Shown piece by piece: positions 24,275 through 33,280 of a stretch of DNA of 64,000 nt. The position numbers and the translations under genes were made by a program. The notes below the pieces were generated by a model. It did no database searches. It worked only from the letters and a program-made list of their open reading frames with translations, and had not been told where the DNA came from. Every line of letters starts with the position of its first letter. Within the stretch, counting starts at the first letter, position 1. Source of the stretch: CALMFG01 sp963674805 (GTDB lineage: Bacteria > Bacillota > Clostridia > Christensenellales > CALMFG01); the NCBI GenBank assembly GCA_963674805.2, contig CAXXNY010000021.1, positions 186,001-250,000 of the forward strand, given 5' to 3'.

Positions 24275-26165
24275 TCAAAGGCGGCTTAGATATCTTGTTT
24301 CCGGCCTGGCTGCGGTGGTGCTGGTGTTTTTCTTATTTATGCCGACCGCGCAGGCCGCTTACGATGGATATCTCGATTATGAGATCACCCATTATCAGGT
24401 GAATGTGACGGCGCATACGGATAACACATATGACATTACCGAAGCGATTGATGTACGGTTTAATGAATATAAACATGGTATCTACCGTCTCATTCCTCTG
24501 AGATACGGAGATGTCCGGACAAAGATCAGCGGGCTTAACGTGAACGGCGAAACCGCAAAAATCATCAGGCGCCCGTCGCTGTATTATATTCGTCTCGGGG
24601 ATGCGGATACCACGATTATCGGGGATAAGCGGTATATCATCAGCTATTCTCTGAATATGGGTGAAGATCAGGGAACCGATGTGGATGCGATTTATCTGGA
24701 TTTGATTGGAACGGATTGGTATACGGTCATTCATCAGGCGGATTTCACCATTGATGTAAGCGAGTTCGGCAATACACCGATGACAATAATGGGATATGCC
24801 GGATATGCATATGAATCCAACACGGACGGTGTGCAGTTCCAGAAACAGGGTGGAACGATTACCGGGTCAACGACGCGCCCGCTGGATCCTTATGAAGGGG
24901 TGAGCATTAAAGCGGACATGGCGGAAGGCACCATGGCATCAGCGAAAACCCCGTTTGATTGGGTAAAACTGTTTGCATTTGGCGTCCCGCTGGCGGCACT
25001 GCTCATTGTTTTGTCATTAAGAATGCGCTACCGGCTCGGCGGAAAAGCCGTACCGGTGATTGAGTTCTATCCGCCGGACGGACTGAACCCTGCGGAAATT
25101 GGCTATATTATAGACGAACGGGTCGATAATGAAGACGTCGGTGCAATGATAATCTACTGGGCTTCAAAGGGATACCTGCGCATTGAAGAGCAGAAGTGGG
25201 GCAAGTTTACCCTGCACAAGACAGGAGAACCCGGGGTTTCGCACTATAAATATGAAGTCGATGCATTTAAAAAGCTGTTTGCATTGGGCAACGGAACATC
25301 AGTCAAATCCAGCGATCTGCGTGACGCCTATTATAAACAGGTCGAAAAAATCAAAGCAGGCGCAATGCAGCCGTATAAAGACGGCAGTAACCGCCTTTTC
25401 ACAGAAGGCTCACAGCGTGCGGCAAACTGGGCGATGTTTTTTGGCGCGGTTACAATTTTTGCCATGGCGTTTTTGGCAGTGCTTTGCAGTGAAGAGTTAA
25501 ATGAAGCGCCGGTGATTACAGGCGGATTCACCGGTATCATGGTCGCCATCGGCTATGTCTTCTTGGGATTGGGATATGCCGGATTGAATAAACGCCGGAA
25601 AAAGCGCGGAGGCGGGCTGACAACTGTACTATATATTTTGAATATCGTGATGTATTTGATTATATTTTTTATCGCACTTGCGGTGACCAGCACGTCCCTG
25701 TTCCCTATGGAGTCCTGCGTACTGTATTGGACGGCGATTGCGATCATCATGATACGGCCGAGGATTCGCCAGTACACCGAATACGGACGGGAAATTTTGC
25801 AGAAGGTTTATGGCTTTAAGAATTTCTTAAAGACAGCGGAAGAGGACCGCATCAAGGTGCTGTCACAGTCCGATCCGTCTTACGTCTATGATATCCTGCC
25901 CTATGCGATTGTACTGGGCGTTTCGGATGTTTGGGCAAGAAAGTTTGACGCATTAATGACCGAGCCTCCAAGCTGGTATACACCGTATGGCACGCGTGCG
26001 TTTACCACAGCGGCTTTAATGTCGTCGATGTCCTCTACAACGCGCAGCATGAGCAGCGTCGCGACATCACGGCCGTCCAGCTCCGGCGGCGGCAGCGGCG
26101 GATTCTCAGGCGGCGGCGGTTTCTCCGGAGGCGGCGGCGGAGGCGGGGGCGGCGGCTCCTGGTAA
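24267..26165 (+). CDS. DUF2207 membrane protein with Gly-rich tail
   Basis: 632 residues from ATG 24267 (a TTG at 24264 also lies in frame). A signal or first helix ends at AQAAYDG (about 30). The extracytoplasmic DUF2207 domain (about 35-215: YQVNVTAHTDNTYDITEAID, RLIPLRYGD) precedes a membrane helix near 236-250, a cytoplasmic part (EIGYIIDERVDNEDVGAMII), and two to four helices (about 388-500). It ends in a low-complexity SGGGGFSGGGGGGGGGGSW tail, typical of the family. Coupled to lemA. Likely an envelope protein; function unknown. Confidence 0.88.
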   Translation: MRNQRRLRYLVSGLAAVVLVFFLFMPTAQAAYDGYLDYEITHYQVNVTAHTDNTYDITEAIDVRFNEYKHGIYRLIPLRYGDVRTKISGLNVNGETAKIIRRPSLYYIRLGDADTTIIGDKRYIISYSLNMGEDQGTDVDAIYLDLIGTDWYTVIHQADFTIDVSEFGNTPMTIMGYAGYAYESNTDGVQFQKQGGTITGSTTRPLDPYEGVSIKADMAEGTMASAKTPFDWVKLFAFGVPLAALLIVLSLRMRYRLGGKAVPVIEFYPPDGLNPAEIGYIIDERVDNEDVGAMIIYWASKGYLRIEEQKWGKFTLHKTGEPGVSHYKYEVDAFKKLFALGNGTSVKSSDLRDAYYKQVEKIKAGAMQPYKDGSNRLFTEGSQRAANWAMFFGAVTIFAMAFLAVLCSEELNEAPVITGGFTGIMVAIGYVFLGLGYAGLNKRRKKRGGGLTTVLYILNIVMYLIIFFIALAVTSTSLFPMESCVLYWTAIAIIMIRPRIRQYTEYGREILQKVYGFKNFLKTAEEDRIKVLSQSDPSYVYDILPYAIVLGVSDVWARKFDALMTEPPSWYTPYGTRAFTTAALMSSMSSTTRSMSSVATSRPSSSGGGSGGFSGGGGFSGGGGGGGGGGSW

Positions 26166-26180
26166 GCCAGATACTATTCA

Positions 26181-26209
26181 GCAGGCGGGACTTCCCGCTT
26201 GCTTTTTTT
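26181..26209 (+). terminator. Terminator after the DUF2207 gene
   Basis: GCAGGCGGG (26181-26189) pairs with CCCGCTTGC (26194-26202) including one G-T pair, then seven T. Confidence 0.85.
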
Positions 26210-26227
26210 ATTTGAAATAAATTCACC

Positions 26228-26255
26228 TTGACGGACGGCGAATATTTGGTATAAT
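26228..26255 (+). promoter_or_regulatory. Promoter of the xylose regulator (and possibly the xyl operon)
   Basis: -35 TTGACG (26228-26233), 16-bp spacer, perfect -10 TATAAT (26250-26255). The first palindromic operator begins about 14 bp downstream, placed to block transcription. Confidence 0.75.
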
Positions 26256-26268
26256 TGGAGACAGAAGT

Positions 26269-26280
26269 GTGCGCGAGCAC
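26269..26280. promoter_or_regulatory. Operator 1, GTGC-gcga-GCAC
   Basis: A perfect 4-4-4 palindrome within GTGCGCGAGCACGG, just downstream of the promoter. The same motif recurs 80 bp later (GTGCACGAGCACGG), and a half site CCGTGCT lies between them near 26326-26332. Probably bound by the LacI-type regulator encoded next. Confidence 0.65.
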
Positions 26281-26348
26281 GGTGATTTGAAATACATGAA
26301 CGCAATTTAAATCGTGTAGCAAGCCCGTGCTGTTTTTAGCGGAATAAC

Positions 26349-26360
26349 GTGCACGAGCAC
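26349..26360. promoter_or_regulatory. Operator 2, GTGC-acga-GCAC
   Basis: Second copy of the palindrome, shared core CGAGCACGG, exactly 80 bp from operator 1 and 22 bp before the regulator start codon. The spacing is compatible with looping by a tetrameric LacI-type protein. Confidence 0.65.
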
Positions 26361-26382
26361 GGAAAAGAGGGATTTAGACCGA

Positions 26383-27410
26383 ATGGCGGTAACGATTAAG
26401 CAGATTGCACAACTGGCCGGCGTATCACGCGGGACTGTAGACCGAGCGCTCAACAAGCGCGGCGGCGTTAACCCAGAGGTTGAAAAGCGCATCATGGAGA
26501 TTGCCGAGTCGCTGGGCTATAAACCCAATATTGTGGCAAAGTCATTAGCGATGCATAGCCAGAATCATACGATCGGGCTGGTGGTCTGCTCCGAAGGCAA
26601 CGACTTTTTCTCAGAGGTCTACCGCGGTATTGATACGGCGGCGGATGAGATTAAGGATTTCGGCTTCCGTGTGCTGACAAGAAAGATGCGCGGATTCGAC
26701 ATTGATGAACAGTTAAGGCATATAGATGAACTGGAACAAACCGGGATACACGGGCTTGCCGTGATGCCGATTAATGATACGCGCATTAAAGACAGGCTGA
26801 ACCAGCTGACTCAAAACGGAACTCCGGTTGTCGCGCTGAATGTGGATATTGAAGGCGCCGATAACATCACTTATGTGGGATGTGATTATACCGTTTCCGG
26901 CCAGACCGCCGGCGCCATGATGGGGCTGGTCACGGGCGGCAAAGGGCGTGTGCTGATTGCCACAGGATCGCACAAACTGCTCGGCCACCAGATGCGTGTC
27001 GCGGGATTCACTGACGTGCTGAAAACAGAGTATCCGAGTTAAACGTTATTAAGACCATAGAAACAAACGACAACAACGACGAAGCCTATCAGAAACTGGA
27101 TGCCCTTTTAAAGCAGTCGCCGGAATTCGACGCGATTTATTTTGTGGCAGGCGGAACCGTCGGCGGTATCCAGGCGATTATTGATAACGACTTTGCCCAC
27201 CAGTTTAAAATCATCACCAATGACGCAACAGCAGACCGGATTAAGCAGATCAAAGCAGGCATCATCGATGCGACCATCTGCCAGCAGCCTTTCGAGCAGG
27301 GCTATACCAGCGTCAAAACGCTGTTTGATTACATCACACAAAACAAGATGAGTGAAGGCATCAAAAAATATACCAACACCAACATTAAACTGAAATATAA
27401 CTTCGAATAA
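26383..27410 (+). pseudogene. LacI-family transcriptional regulator of the xylose locus, one frameshift
   Basis: An N-terminal LacI HTH (TIKQIAQLAGVSRGTVDRAL, residues 4-23) and hinge are followed by a periplasmic-binding-like sugar domain. The frame ends early at TAA 27040-27042 after TEYPS. The adjacent frame continues the domain without a break (ELNVIKTIETNDNNDEAYQK to 27410). One missing base near 27037 (CCGAG for CCGGAG, giving YPELN) restores a normal protein of about 342 residues. It lies directly before xylA and behind two palindromic operators, so it probably senses xylose. It may be a true mutation or a sequencing error. Confidence 0.85.
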
Positions 27411-27431
27411 TAATAAGAACCAAAGGAGATT

Positions 27432-28748
27432 ATGATGAAAGAGTTTTATCCAAATGTACCTAAGATAGCGTACAAAGGCAAGTGCGGGGACGCGTTGTCA
27501 TTTAAGTTCTATAATCCGGATGAAGTGGTCGGCGGCAAAACCATGAAAGACCATCTTAAATTTGCAATGTCGTATTGGCATACACTCTGCGGGGACGGAA
27601 CGGACATCTTTGGCCCGGGAACCCAGGATAAGAGCTTCGGCGGCAGTACGCCAATGGAGATTGCAAAAAACAAGGCTTATGCTGGTTTTGAAATCATGGA
27701 TAAACTGGGCATCGACTTTTTCTGTTTCCATGACCGTGATATTGCACCGGAACAAAGAACACTGGCTGAAACTAACAAGGTGCTGGACGAATATGTGGAT
27801 ATGCTGGAACAGCTGATGAAGGAAAGCGGAAAGAAGCTGCTTTGGGGCACCACCAATGCATTCGGCAATCCGCGGTTTACGCATGGCGCAGCGACATCCT
27901 GCAACGCGGATGTGTTCGCGTATGCGGCGGCCCAGATTAAAAAGGCGATTGAAATAACCGTGCGGCTGGGCGGGAACGGCTATGTGTTCTGGGGCGGCAG
28001 AGAAGGCTATTATACCCTGCTGAACACCAACCTCGGGCTGGAACAGGATAATCTGGCACGCATGCTGACCATGGCGCGCGATTACGGCAGAAAGATTGGA
28101 TTCAGGGGTGACTTTTATATTGAACCCAAACCGATGGAACCGACCACGCACCAATACGACTATGACGTTGCCACGGTGCTGGCGTTCTTAAGGAAGTATG
28201 ACCTGATGGATGACTTTAAGATGAACGTGGAAGCCAATCATGCGACGCTGGCCGGGCATAAGTTTGCGCACGAACTGCGTGTCGCGCGTGAAAACGGCGT
28301 ATTCGGTTCAATCGATGCCAACGAAGGCGAAACATTCAATGGCTGGGATACCGATAACTTCCCGGTCAATGTATACGAAATCACCATGGCGATGTATGAA
28401 CTCATCAAAGCCGGCGGATACACCAACGGAGGCACGAACTTTGATGCGAAACTGCGCCGCGCATCAACCGGCCCGGATGATGTCTTCAAGGCATACATCA
28501 TGGGTATGGATACCATGGCACTCGGATTTAAACTGGCACAAAAGATTATTGACGACGGCAGACTGGATGCGTTTGTTGAAAAGCGCTATGCCAGCTATAA
28601 CAGCGGTATCGGTAAAAAAATCACAGATGGCGCAACCAATCTGGAAGAACTGGAAGCCTATGCGCTTGACCTCGGTGAAATCACCACCAATGTCAGCGGC
28701 AGCCAGGAAGAGCTGGAAGGCATGATTAACGCGATTATCTTTGGATAG
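27432..28748 (+). CDS. xylA: Xylose isomerase
   Basis: Isomerises D-xylose to D-xylulose with two divalent metals. The 438-residue protein matches the long class II enzymes: FHDRDIAPE (active-site histidine region), YVFWGGREGYYTLLNT, RGDFYIEPKPMEPTTHQYDYD with metal ligands, NVEANHATLAGH, and IDANEGE. AAAGGAG precedes tandem ATG codons (27432 and 27435). It follows the LacI-type regulator by 21 nt and precedes xylB. Confidence 0.97.
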   Translation: MMKEFYPNVPKIAYKGKCGDALSFKFYNPDEVVGGKTMKDHLKFAMSYWHTLCGDGTDIFGPGTQDKSFGGSTPMEIAKNKAYAGFEIMDKLGIDFFCFHDRDIAPEQRTLAETNKVLDEYVDMLEQLMKESGKKLLWGTTNAFGNPRFTHGAATSCNADVFAYAAAQIKKAIEITVRLGGNGYVFWGGREGYYTLLNTNLGLEQDNLARMLTMARDYGRKIGFRGDFYIEPKPMEPTTHQYDYDVATVLAFLRKYDLMDDFKMNVEANHATLAGHKFAHELRVARENGVFGSIDANEGETFNGWDTDNFPVNVYEITMAMYELIKAGGYTNGGTNFDAKLRRASTGPDDVFKAYIMGMDTMALGFKLAQKIIDDGRLDAFVEKRYASYNSGIGKKITDGATNLEELEAYALDLGEITTNVSGSQEELEGMINAIIFG

Positions 28749-28755
28749 CAATAAC

Positions 28756-28788
28756 CGCCTTTCGGGGCTAAGACCCGGAGGGCGTTTT
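28756..28788 (+). terminator. Attenuator-like hairpin between xylA and xylB
   Basis: An 11-pair stem (28756-28766 with 28774-28784, including two G-T pairs) capped by a 7-nt loop and followed by only four T. It is likely a leaky terminator or mRNA stabiliser giving more xylA than xylB. Confidence 0.6.
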
Positions 28789-28816
28789 GACTTAAAAAAA
28801 GGAAAGAGGGGAAAGC

Positions 28817-30313
28817 ATGAAATATATTGCCGGTATAGACGTCGGCACATCCGGCGTGAAGTGTATCATTATTGATGAGGGCGGGCAGGTCATTGCATCG
28901 GTCACGGAAGTATATCCGCTGAGTATTCCGCGGGAGGGCTGGAGCGAACAGGATCCGGCAGACTGGTGGGCCGGTACCCAAAAGGCAATGAAGGCGGCGG
29001 TTGAAAACAGCGGCGTGGATAACAGCGATATCGTCGGATTGGGATTTTCCGGCCAGATGCACGGGCTGGTGGCGCTGGACAAAGCGAGAAAGGTACTGCG
29101 CCCGACGATTCTTTGGAACGATCAGCGGACGCAGGAGGAATGCGATGAGATCATCGCCGCGTCAGGCGGACCGGACGGGCTGCTCTCTTATACCAACAAC
29201 ACTATGCTGACCGGATTCACAGGCGGCAAGATTTTGTGGGTCAAAAAAAATGAACCGAAAATCTTTGAGCAGATGGACACTTTTGTGATGCCCAAAGATT
29301 ACATCCGCTATTTATTCACCGGTGTGCTTTCAACCGAAGTTTCCGACGCGTCGGGCACCGGACTGTTTGATGTGAAAAAACGCGATTGGAATTTTGACCT
29401 GATTAAAAAACTCGGCTTTGATCCTGCAATTTTCCCGGTATGCCAGGAATCGGATGCGCTGGCCGGCACCATTACCAAAAAAGCAGCGGCACTGACCGGT
29501 CTGGCCGAAGGCACAAATGTGTATGCCGGCGGCGGCGATGCTGTGATTCAAAGCACCGGGAGCGGGATTGTTGAGGAAGGCACGGTCGGGCTGATTATCG
29601 GAACATCTGGAATCGTTGCGATGTCACTGGACGGATTCGGCAAGAACGAAGGCGGTAGGCTGCAGTTCTTCTGCAATAACGCGGCAAATAAATGGTCGGC
29701 GTTCGGATGCCAGCTGTCCTCCGGCGGTTCGCTGGAATGGTTTAAAGACACGATGTATGACAGCGACGATCCGTTTAAAGAGATTAATGACAGCGTGGAA
29801 GCCAGCCCTGCGGGCGCAAAGAACCTGCTGTTCCTGCCTTATCTCGTCGGCGAGCGCTGTCCGCACGCAGACCCGGATGCCAGAGGCGTGTTCTTCGGAC
29901 TCTCGATATCGCACAACAAAGGTGACATGGCAAGGGCCGTGATGGAAGGCGTGACCTTCGGCTTAAAAGAAATTTATGATTTAATCAAGGAAGCCAAACC
30001 GGATATGCAGCCAAAGGCGGTCATCTCGTCCGGCGGCGGATCAAAAAGCAAAGTATGGCGCCAGATTCAGGCGGATATCTTTGATCTGCCGGTGAAAACA
30101 CTGACCGGAGCGGCGGAAGGCGGTGCATATGGCGCGGCGGTTGTTGCGGGCGTCGGCGCAGGCATATTTGAAAGCGTGGAATCCGCGGCGAAGCTGTTAA
30201 AAGAAGAAACGGTCACCCTGCCGATCAAAGAAAACGTCGCAGCCTACAAAAAACTATTCGGCGTTTACCAAGGGCTGTATCAAGATTTAAAGGGGCGTTT
30301 TAAAACCATATAA
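28817..30313 (+). CDS. xylB: Xylulokinase
   Basis: Phosphorylates D-xylulose to D-xylulose 5-phosphate, feeding the pentose phosphate pathway. The 498-residue FGGY-family kinase has YIAGIDVGTSGVKCIIID (phosphate-1 motif), GLGFSGQMHGLVALD with WNDQRT (xylulokinase specificity), GGGDAVIQSTGSG, LPYLVGERCPHADPDARG, and SSGGGSKSKVWRQIQADIF (adenosine motif). GGAAAGAGGGGAAAG is upstream. Second gene of the xyl operon. Confidence 0.96.
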   Translation: MKYIAGIDVGTSGVKCIIIDEGGQVIASVTEVYPLSIPREGWSEQDPADWWAGTQKAMKAAVENSGVDNSDIVGLGFSGQMHGLVALDKARKVLRPTILWNDQRTQEECDEIIAASGGPDGLLSYTNNTMLTGFTGGKILWVKKNEPKIFEQMDTFVMPKDYIRYLFTGVLSTEVSDASGTGLFDVKKRDWNFDLIKKLGFDPAIFPVCQESDALAGTITKKAAALTGLAEGTNVYAGGGDAVIQSTGSGIVEEGTVGLIIGTSGIVAMSLDGFGKNEGGRLQFFCNNAANKWSAFGCQLSSGGSLEWFKDTMYDSDDPFKEINDSVEASPAGAKNLLFLPYLVGERCPHADPDARGVFFGLSISHNKGDMARAVMEGVTFGLKEIYDLIKEAKPDMQPKAVISSGGGSKSKVWRQIQADIFDLPVKTLTGAAEGGAYGAAVVAGVGAGIFESVESAAKLLKEETVTLPIKENVAAYKKLFGVYQGLYQDLKGRFKTI

Positions 30314-30328
30314 TAAAACCGTAAACAT

Positions 30329-30363
30329 CCCGGCGGCAAAACCTGTCAGCCGGGCATTTTTTT
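30329..30363 (+). terminator. Terminator of the xyl operon
   Basis: CCCGGC (30329-30334) pairs with GCCGGG (30349-30354), then a run of seven T. Confidence 0.8.
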
Positions 30364-30376
30364 GTCCGTGATTTGC

Positions 30377-30406
30377 TTGACACCAAAGTGCAGAGAACGA
30401 TAAGAT
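30377..30406 (+). promoter_or_regulatory. Promoter of the two-component/ABC operon
   Basis: Consensus -35 TTGACA (30377-30382), 18-bp spacer, -10 TAAGAT (30401-30406). Confidence 0.7.
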
Positions 30407-30434
30407 AAATTAAATCCACAAACGCGGAGTGCCT

Positions 30435-31577
30435 ATGGAAAATATCGGGTACATGCTGACGCTTGAATTGCTGCTTGCTGCATGGTATTTGAAAGAGACA
30501 TTTTTAGAGCCTCTGGCCAACATCTATATGATGCTGTTGGTTTTGCTGCTCTATTTTTCGTTTAAGATATTTTATTACCTGCGGCTGGGTAAGTACCAAT
30601 CCCGAAACAATCCGCTGCAATGGATTATCCCGCTGATAACGGCGGGCGAGGTCATGCTGGTCCATCAGTTTTTGGTGATACCTGCCGCGCTGTTTGTTGC
30701 TGTTTGTGTTTTTCAGGGGCTTGGGTTTTTAAAGAACACGGGACGATACGTTGCACTTGGTGTTTGTGCCCTATACGGGCTTACTGTTAAGATCGGCTTT
30801 TTAGAGCCGTATATCATCGCGTCTGTTTTCTCATGGTTCCTGTTGTTTTTGCTGGATACCTGCTTCCAAAAGATTAACATCTATAACCGCCAGCGGGTGG
30901 AGTTGGCTGATAAAATTGAAGATATCAAGGAAACCGCGGCAGCAGCTAAGGCGTCTGACGCAAGTGCAAAGTACGCGTCACAGCTGGAGGAAAGAAACCG
31001 GATTGCGCAGAAACTGCATGATGAGTTGGGGCATACCCTGTCCGGCAGTACGATGCAGCTGGAGGCGGCGATGCTGCTGATTGAAAAGGATCCGGCAAAG
31101 GCGAAGGCCATGCTGGCAACGGTGACTAAGGGATTACGAGAAGGTACGGACGCTATAAGACGGATTTTAAAAGATATCAAGCCCGAAGCCGCGACCATTA
31201 ATATCGGCAGTATCAAGCAGATGGCGGCGGAAGCGAAAGAAAAAAGCGGCGTGCAGACAGACGTGGCGTACGACGGCAGCGTATCGATGCTGACACCGCG
31301 GCAATGGCAGGTGATCACGGACAATATACGCGAGGCGCTGACCAATATCATGAAGCATTCCGGTGCAACGCGAACGTTGATTTCGTTTAACCGGTTAAAC
31401 CGGATATTTAAAGTCACGGTTAAGGATAACGGAAAAGGCTGTATGCAGATTAAAAACGGGTTGGGCTTAAGCGGGATGGAAGAGCGGACAGCACAGGCGG
31501 GCGGGACGCTGATTACAGACGGCACAAACGGATTTTCTGTAATCATGCTATTGCCGATTGAACAGGAGAAGGGATAA
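30435..31577 (+). CDS. Sensor histidine kinase (NarL/LuxR-type, HisKA_3)
   Basis: 380 residues from ATG 30435 (CGGAG upstream; a GTG two codons earlier is possible). The N-terminal half has five to six transmembrane helices with very short loops, so the signal is probably sensed in the membrane. A coiled coil (about 155-185) leads to the HisKA_3 motif LEERNRIAQKLHDELGHTLSG with phospho-acceptor H195. HATPase motifs are IREALTNIMKHSGA, VKDNGKGC and GLGLSGMEERTAQAGG. The cognate regulator follows directly and an ABC exporter lies downstream, an arrangement common in drug or bacteriocin stress response. Confidence 0.9.
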   Translation: MENIGYMLTLELLLAAWYLKETFLEPLANIYMMLLVLLLYFSFKIFYYLRLGKYQSRNNPLQWIIPLITAGEVMLVHQFLVIPAALFVAVCVFQGLGFLKNTGRYVALGVCALYGLTVKIGFLEPYIIASVFSWFLLFLLDTCFQKINIYNRQRVELADKIEDIKETAAAAKASDASAKYASQLEERNRIAQKLHDELGHTLSGSTMQLEAAMLLIEKDPAKAKAMLATVTKGLREGTDAIRRILKDIKPEAATINIGSIKQMAAEAKEKSGVQTDVAYDGSVSMLTPRQWQVITDNIREALTNIMKHSGATRTLISFNRLNRIFKVTVKDNGKGCMQIKNGLGLSGMEERTAQAGGTLITDGTNGFSVIMLLPIEQEKG

Positions 31578-31581
31578 CGCA

Positions 31582-32211
31582 ATGGCAATTAAATTGATAA
31601 TAGCGGACGACGATAAACTCATCAGCGAAAGCATTAAAATTATTTTGGATATGGACGATGACTTTTCTGTGGCGGGCACGGCGGAAAACGGGAAGGAAGC
31701 CGTAAAGCTTTGCAGGGAAAACACTGTTGACGTGGCGCTGCTGGATATCCGCATGCCGGTAATGAGCGGGGTGGAAGCCGCAAAAATCATCACCGAAGAG
31801 ACGGATACGAGGGTGCTGATCTTAACCACTTTTGATGAGGATGAACTGATACGGGCGGCGTTTCAAAACGGCGCAGGCGGATACCTGCTGAAAAACAATC
31901 CGCCGGACCAGATTAAAACCGCCATCCGGGCGATATACGGCGGCAACGCGGTGGTACAGGATGTTGTATTGGAAAAGATCAAGAACCCGGATGAAAGCGG
32001 GGAAAGCAGGGTCAAACGGCTGGAGGAGCTGACGCCTCGCGAGAAAGAGATCGTCATCGCCATCAGCGAAGGATTGACAAACAAGCAGATTGCGAAAAAG
32101 CTTTTTCTTTCCGAGGGCACGGTCAAAAACAATATCACCAGTATTCTGGATAAACTGTCGCTGGAACACCGGACGCAGATTGCGATATACTATTTAAAAG
32201 GAAGCCGCTAA
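31582..32211 (+). CDS. Response regulator, NarL/LuxR family
   Basis: 209 residues from ATG 31582, chosen because GAAGGGA lies before it; an upstream ATG at 31558 is inside the kinase gene. The receiver has acidic pocket DDD (9-11), phospho-acceptor D55 in ALLDIRMP, and the conserved T and K (LTTFDE, LLKNN). The LuxR HTH is LTPREKEIVIAISEGLTNKQ with IAKKLFLSEGTVKNNITSIL. It overlaps no gene and starts 5 nt after the kinase stop. Confidence 0.92.
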   Translation: MAIKLIIADDDKLISESIKIILDMDDDFSVAGTAENGKEAVKLCRENTVDVALLDIRMPVMSGVEAAKIITEETDTRVLILTTFDEDELIRAAFQNGAGGYLLKNNPPDQIKTAIRAIYGGNAVVQDVVLEKIKNPDESGESRVKRLEELTPREKEIVIAISEGLTNKQIAKKLFLSEGTVKNNITSILDKLSLEHRTQIAIYYLKGSR

Positions 32212-32234
32212 GCACGCAAGCGTCACGGCGCAAA

Positions 32235-32250
32235 CATGACCAAAGTCATG
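32235..32250. promoter_or_regulatory. Palindrome CATGAC-caaa-GTCATG before the ABC genes
   Basis: A perfect 6-4-6 inverted repeat in the 127-bp gap between the response regulator and the ABC ATPase gene. It is a plausible binding site for the NarL-type regulator, which would then activate the exporter. No strong promoter is visible; a TTTACA/TATCAT pair with a 15-bp spacer (about 32296-32322) is weak. Confidence 0.45.
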
Positions 32251-32338
32251 GATGAAAAGGATGTTTCTCACTTTGAGGGAGGTCTTTTTTATTTTACAAT
32301 CAGGATAACAGTTTATCATAGAATTCAGGAGGCTAAAC

Positions 32339-33280
32339 ATGGAAAGCATCGTATCGGTTGAAAACTTGGTGAAGAAATTCGGGGATATTACGGCGGTTGA
32401 CCGTATCACTCTCGACATTAAAGAAGGTGAAATATACGGTCTGCTCGGACCGAACGGGGCGGGCAAATCGACGACCATTAACGTTTTGGTCGGCATGCAG
32501 CGCAAAGACGGCGGGGAAATTACCGTGTTCGGCAAACCGCTGGAGAAGAATATACTGGCGATCAAGCAAGATATCGGCGTTGTGCCTCAGGATATCGCGA
32601 TTTATGAGGATCTGACCGCGAAGGAAAATGTACGGTTTTTCGCATCACTCTACGGCTTGAAAGGCAAAGAGCTGGAGGAGCGTACAATGGAAGCACTAAG
32701 CTTTGTCGGGCTGAAAGAAAAAGCGGGTGTGATGCCCAAGACGTTTTCGGGCGGCATGAAGCGGCGGCTGAATATCGCCTGTGCCATTGCGCACCGTCCT
32801 AAGCTGATTTTTATGGACGAACCGACCGTCGGAATTGATCCGCAGTCCCGCAGCCACATCCTGTCATCAGTTCAAAAACTCAACGAACTGGGCAGCACCG
32901 TGATTTACACCACGCATTACATGGAAGAAGCGGAGTACTTATGCACGCGGATCGGGATCATAGACCACGGGAAGCTGATTGCCGAAGGCACATTGCGGGA
33001 ACTGCAGGGAATCGTGGCAGACCGGAAAAGTATTGTGATCCGGACGGGCATCGGTGCAGAAGTGGACATCAGCGGCCTTAAACAGATTAAAGGCATTGAG
33101 GATGTACATCCGGGGCATGACGATGAGATTGAGATTGAATGCCTTAAAGAGGCGGACGTCATCGAAGACATCGTACACTTTTTCTCAAAGAACGGCGCCG
33201 CGATTCAGGACATCCGCATGCAGGGCGTCAGTCTGGAAACCACATTTTTATCACTGACCGGAAGAAAGCTGAGGGACTGA
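32339..33280 (+). CDS. ABC-2 type exporter, ATP-binding protein
   Basis: A 313-residue ATPase of the drug/antibiotic exporter class (DrrA/CcmA-like). Walker A GPNGAGKST, Q-loop VVPQD, signature FSGGMKRRLN, Walker B LIFMDEPTVGID, and H-loop TTHYMEEAE. The C-terminal 90 residues form the extra domain typical of ABC-2 exporters. AGGAGG precedes the ATG. It overlaps the first permease gene by one base (TGATG). Confidence 0.92.
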   Translation: MESIVSVENLVKKFGDITAVDRITLDIKEGEIYGLLGPNGAGKSTTINVLVGMQRKDGGEITVFGKPLEKNILAIKQDIGVVPQDIAIYEDLTAKENVRFFASLYGLKGKELEERTMEALSFVGLKEKAGVMPKTFSGGMKRRLNIACAIAHRPKLIFMDEPTVGIDPQSRSHILSSVQKLNELGSTVIYTTHYMEEAEYLCTRIGIIDHGKLIAEGTLRELQGIVADRKSIVIRTGIGAEVDISGLKQIKGIEDVHPGHDDEIEIECLKEADVIEDIVHFFSKNGAAIQDIRMQGVSLETTFLSLTGRKLRD

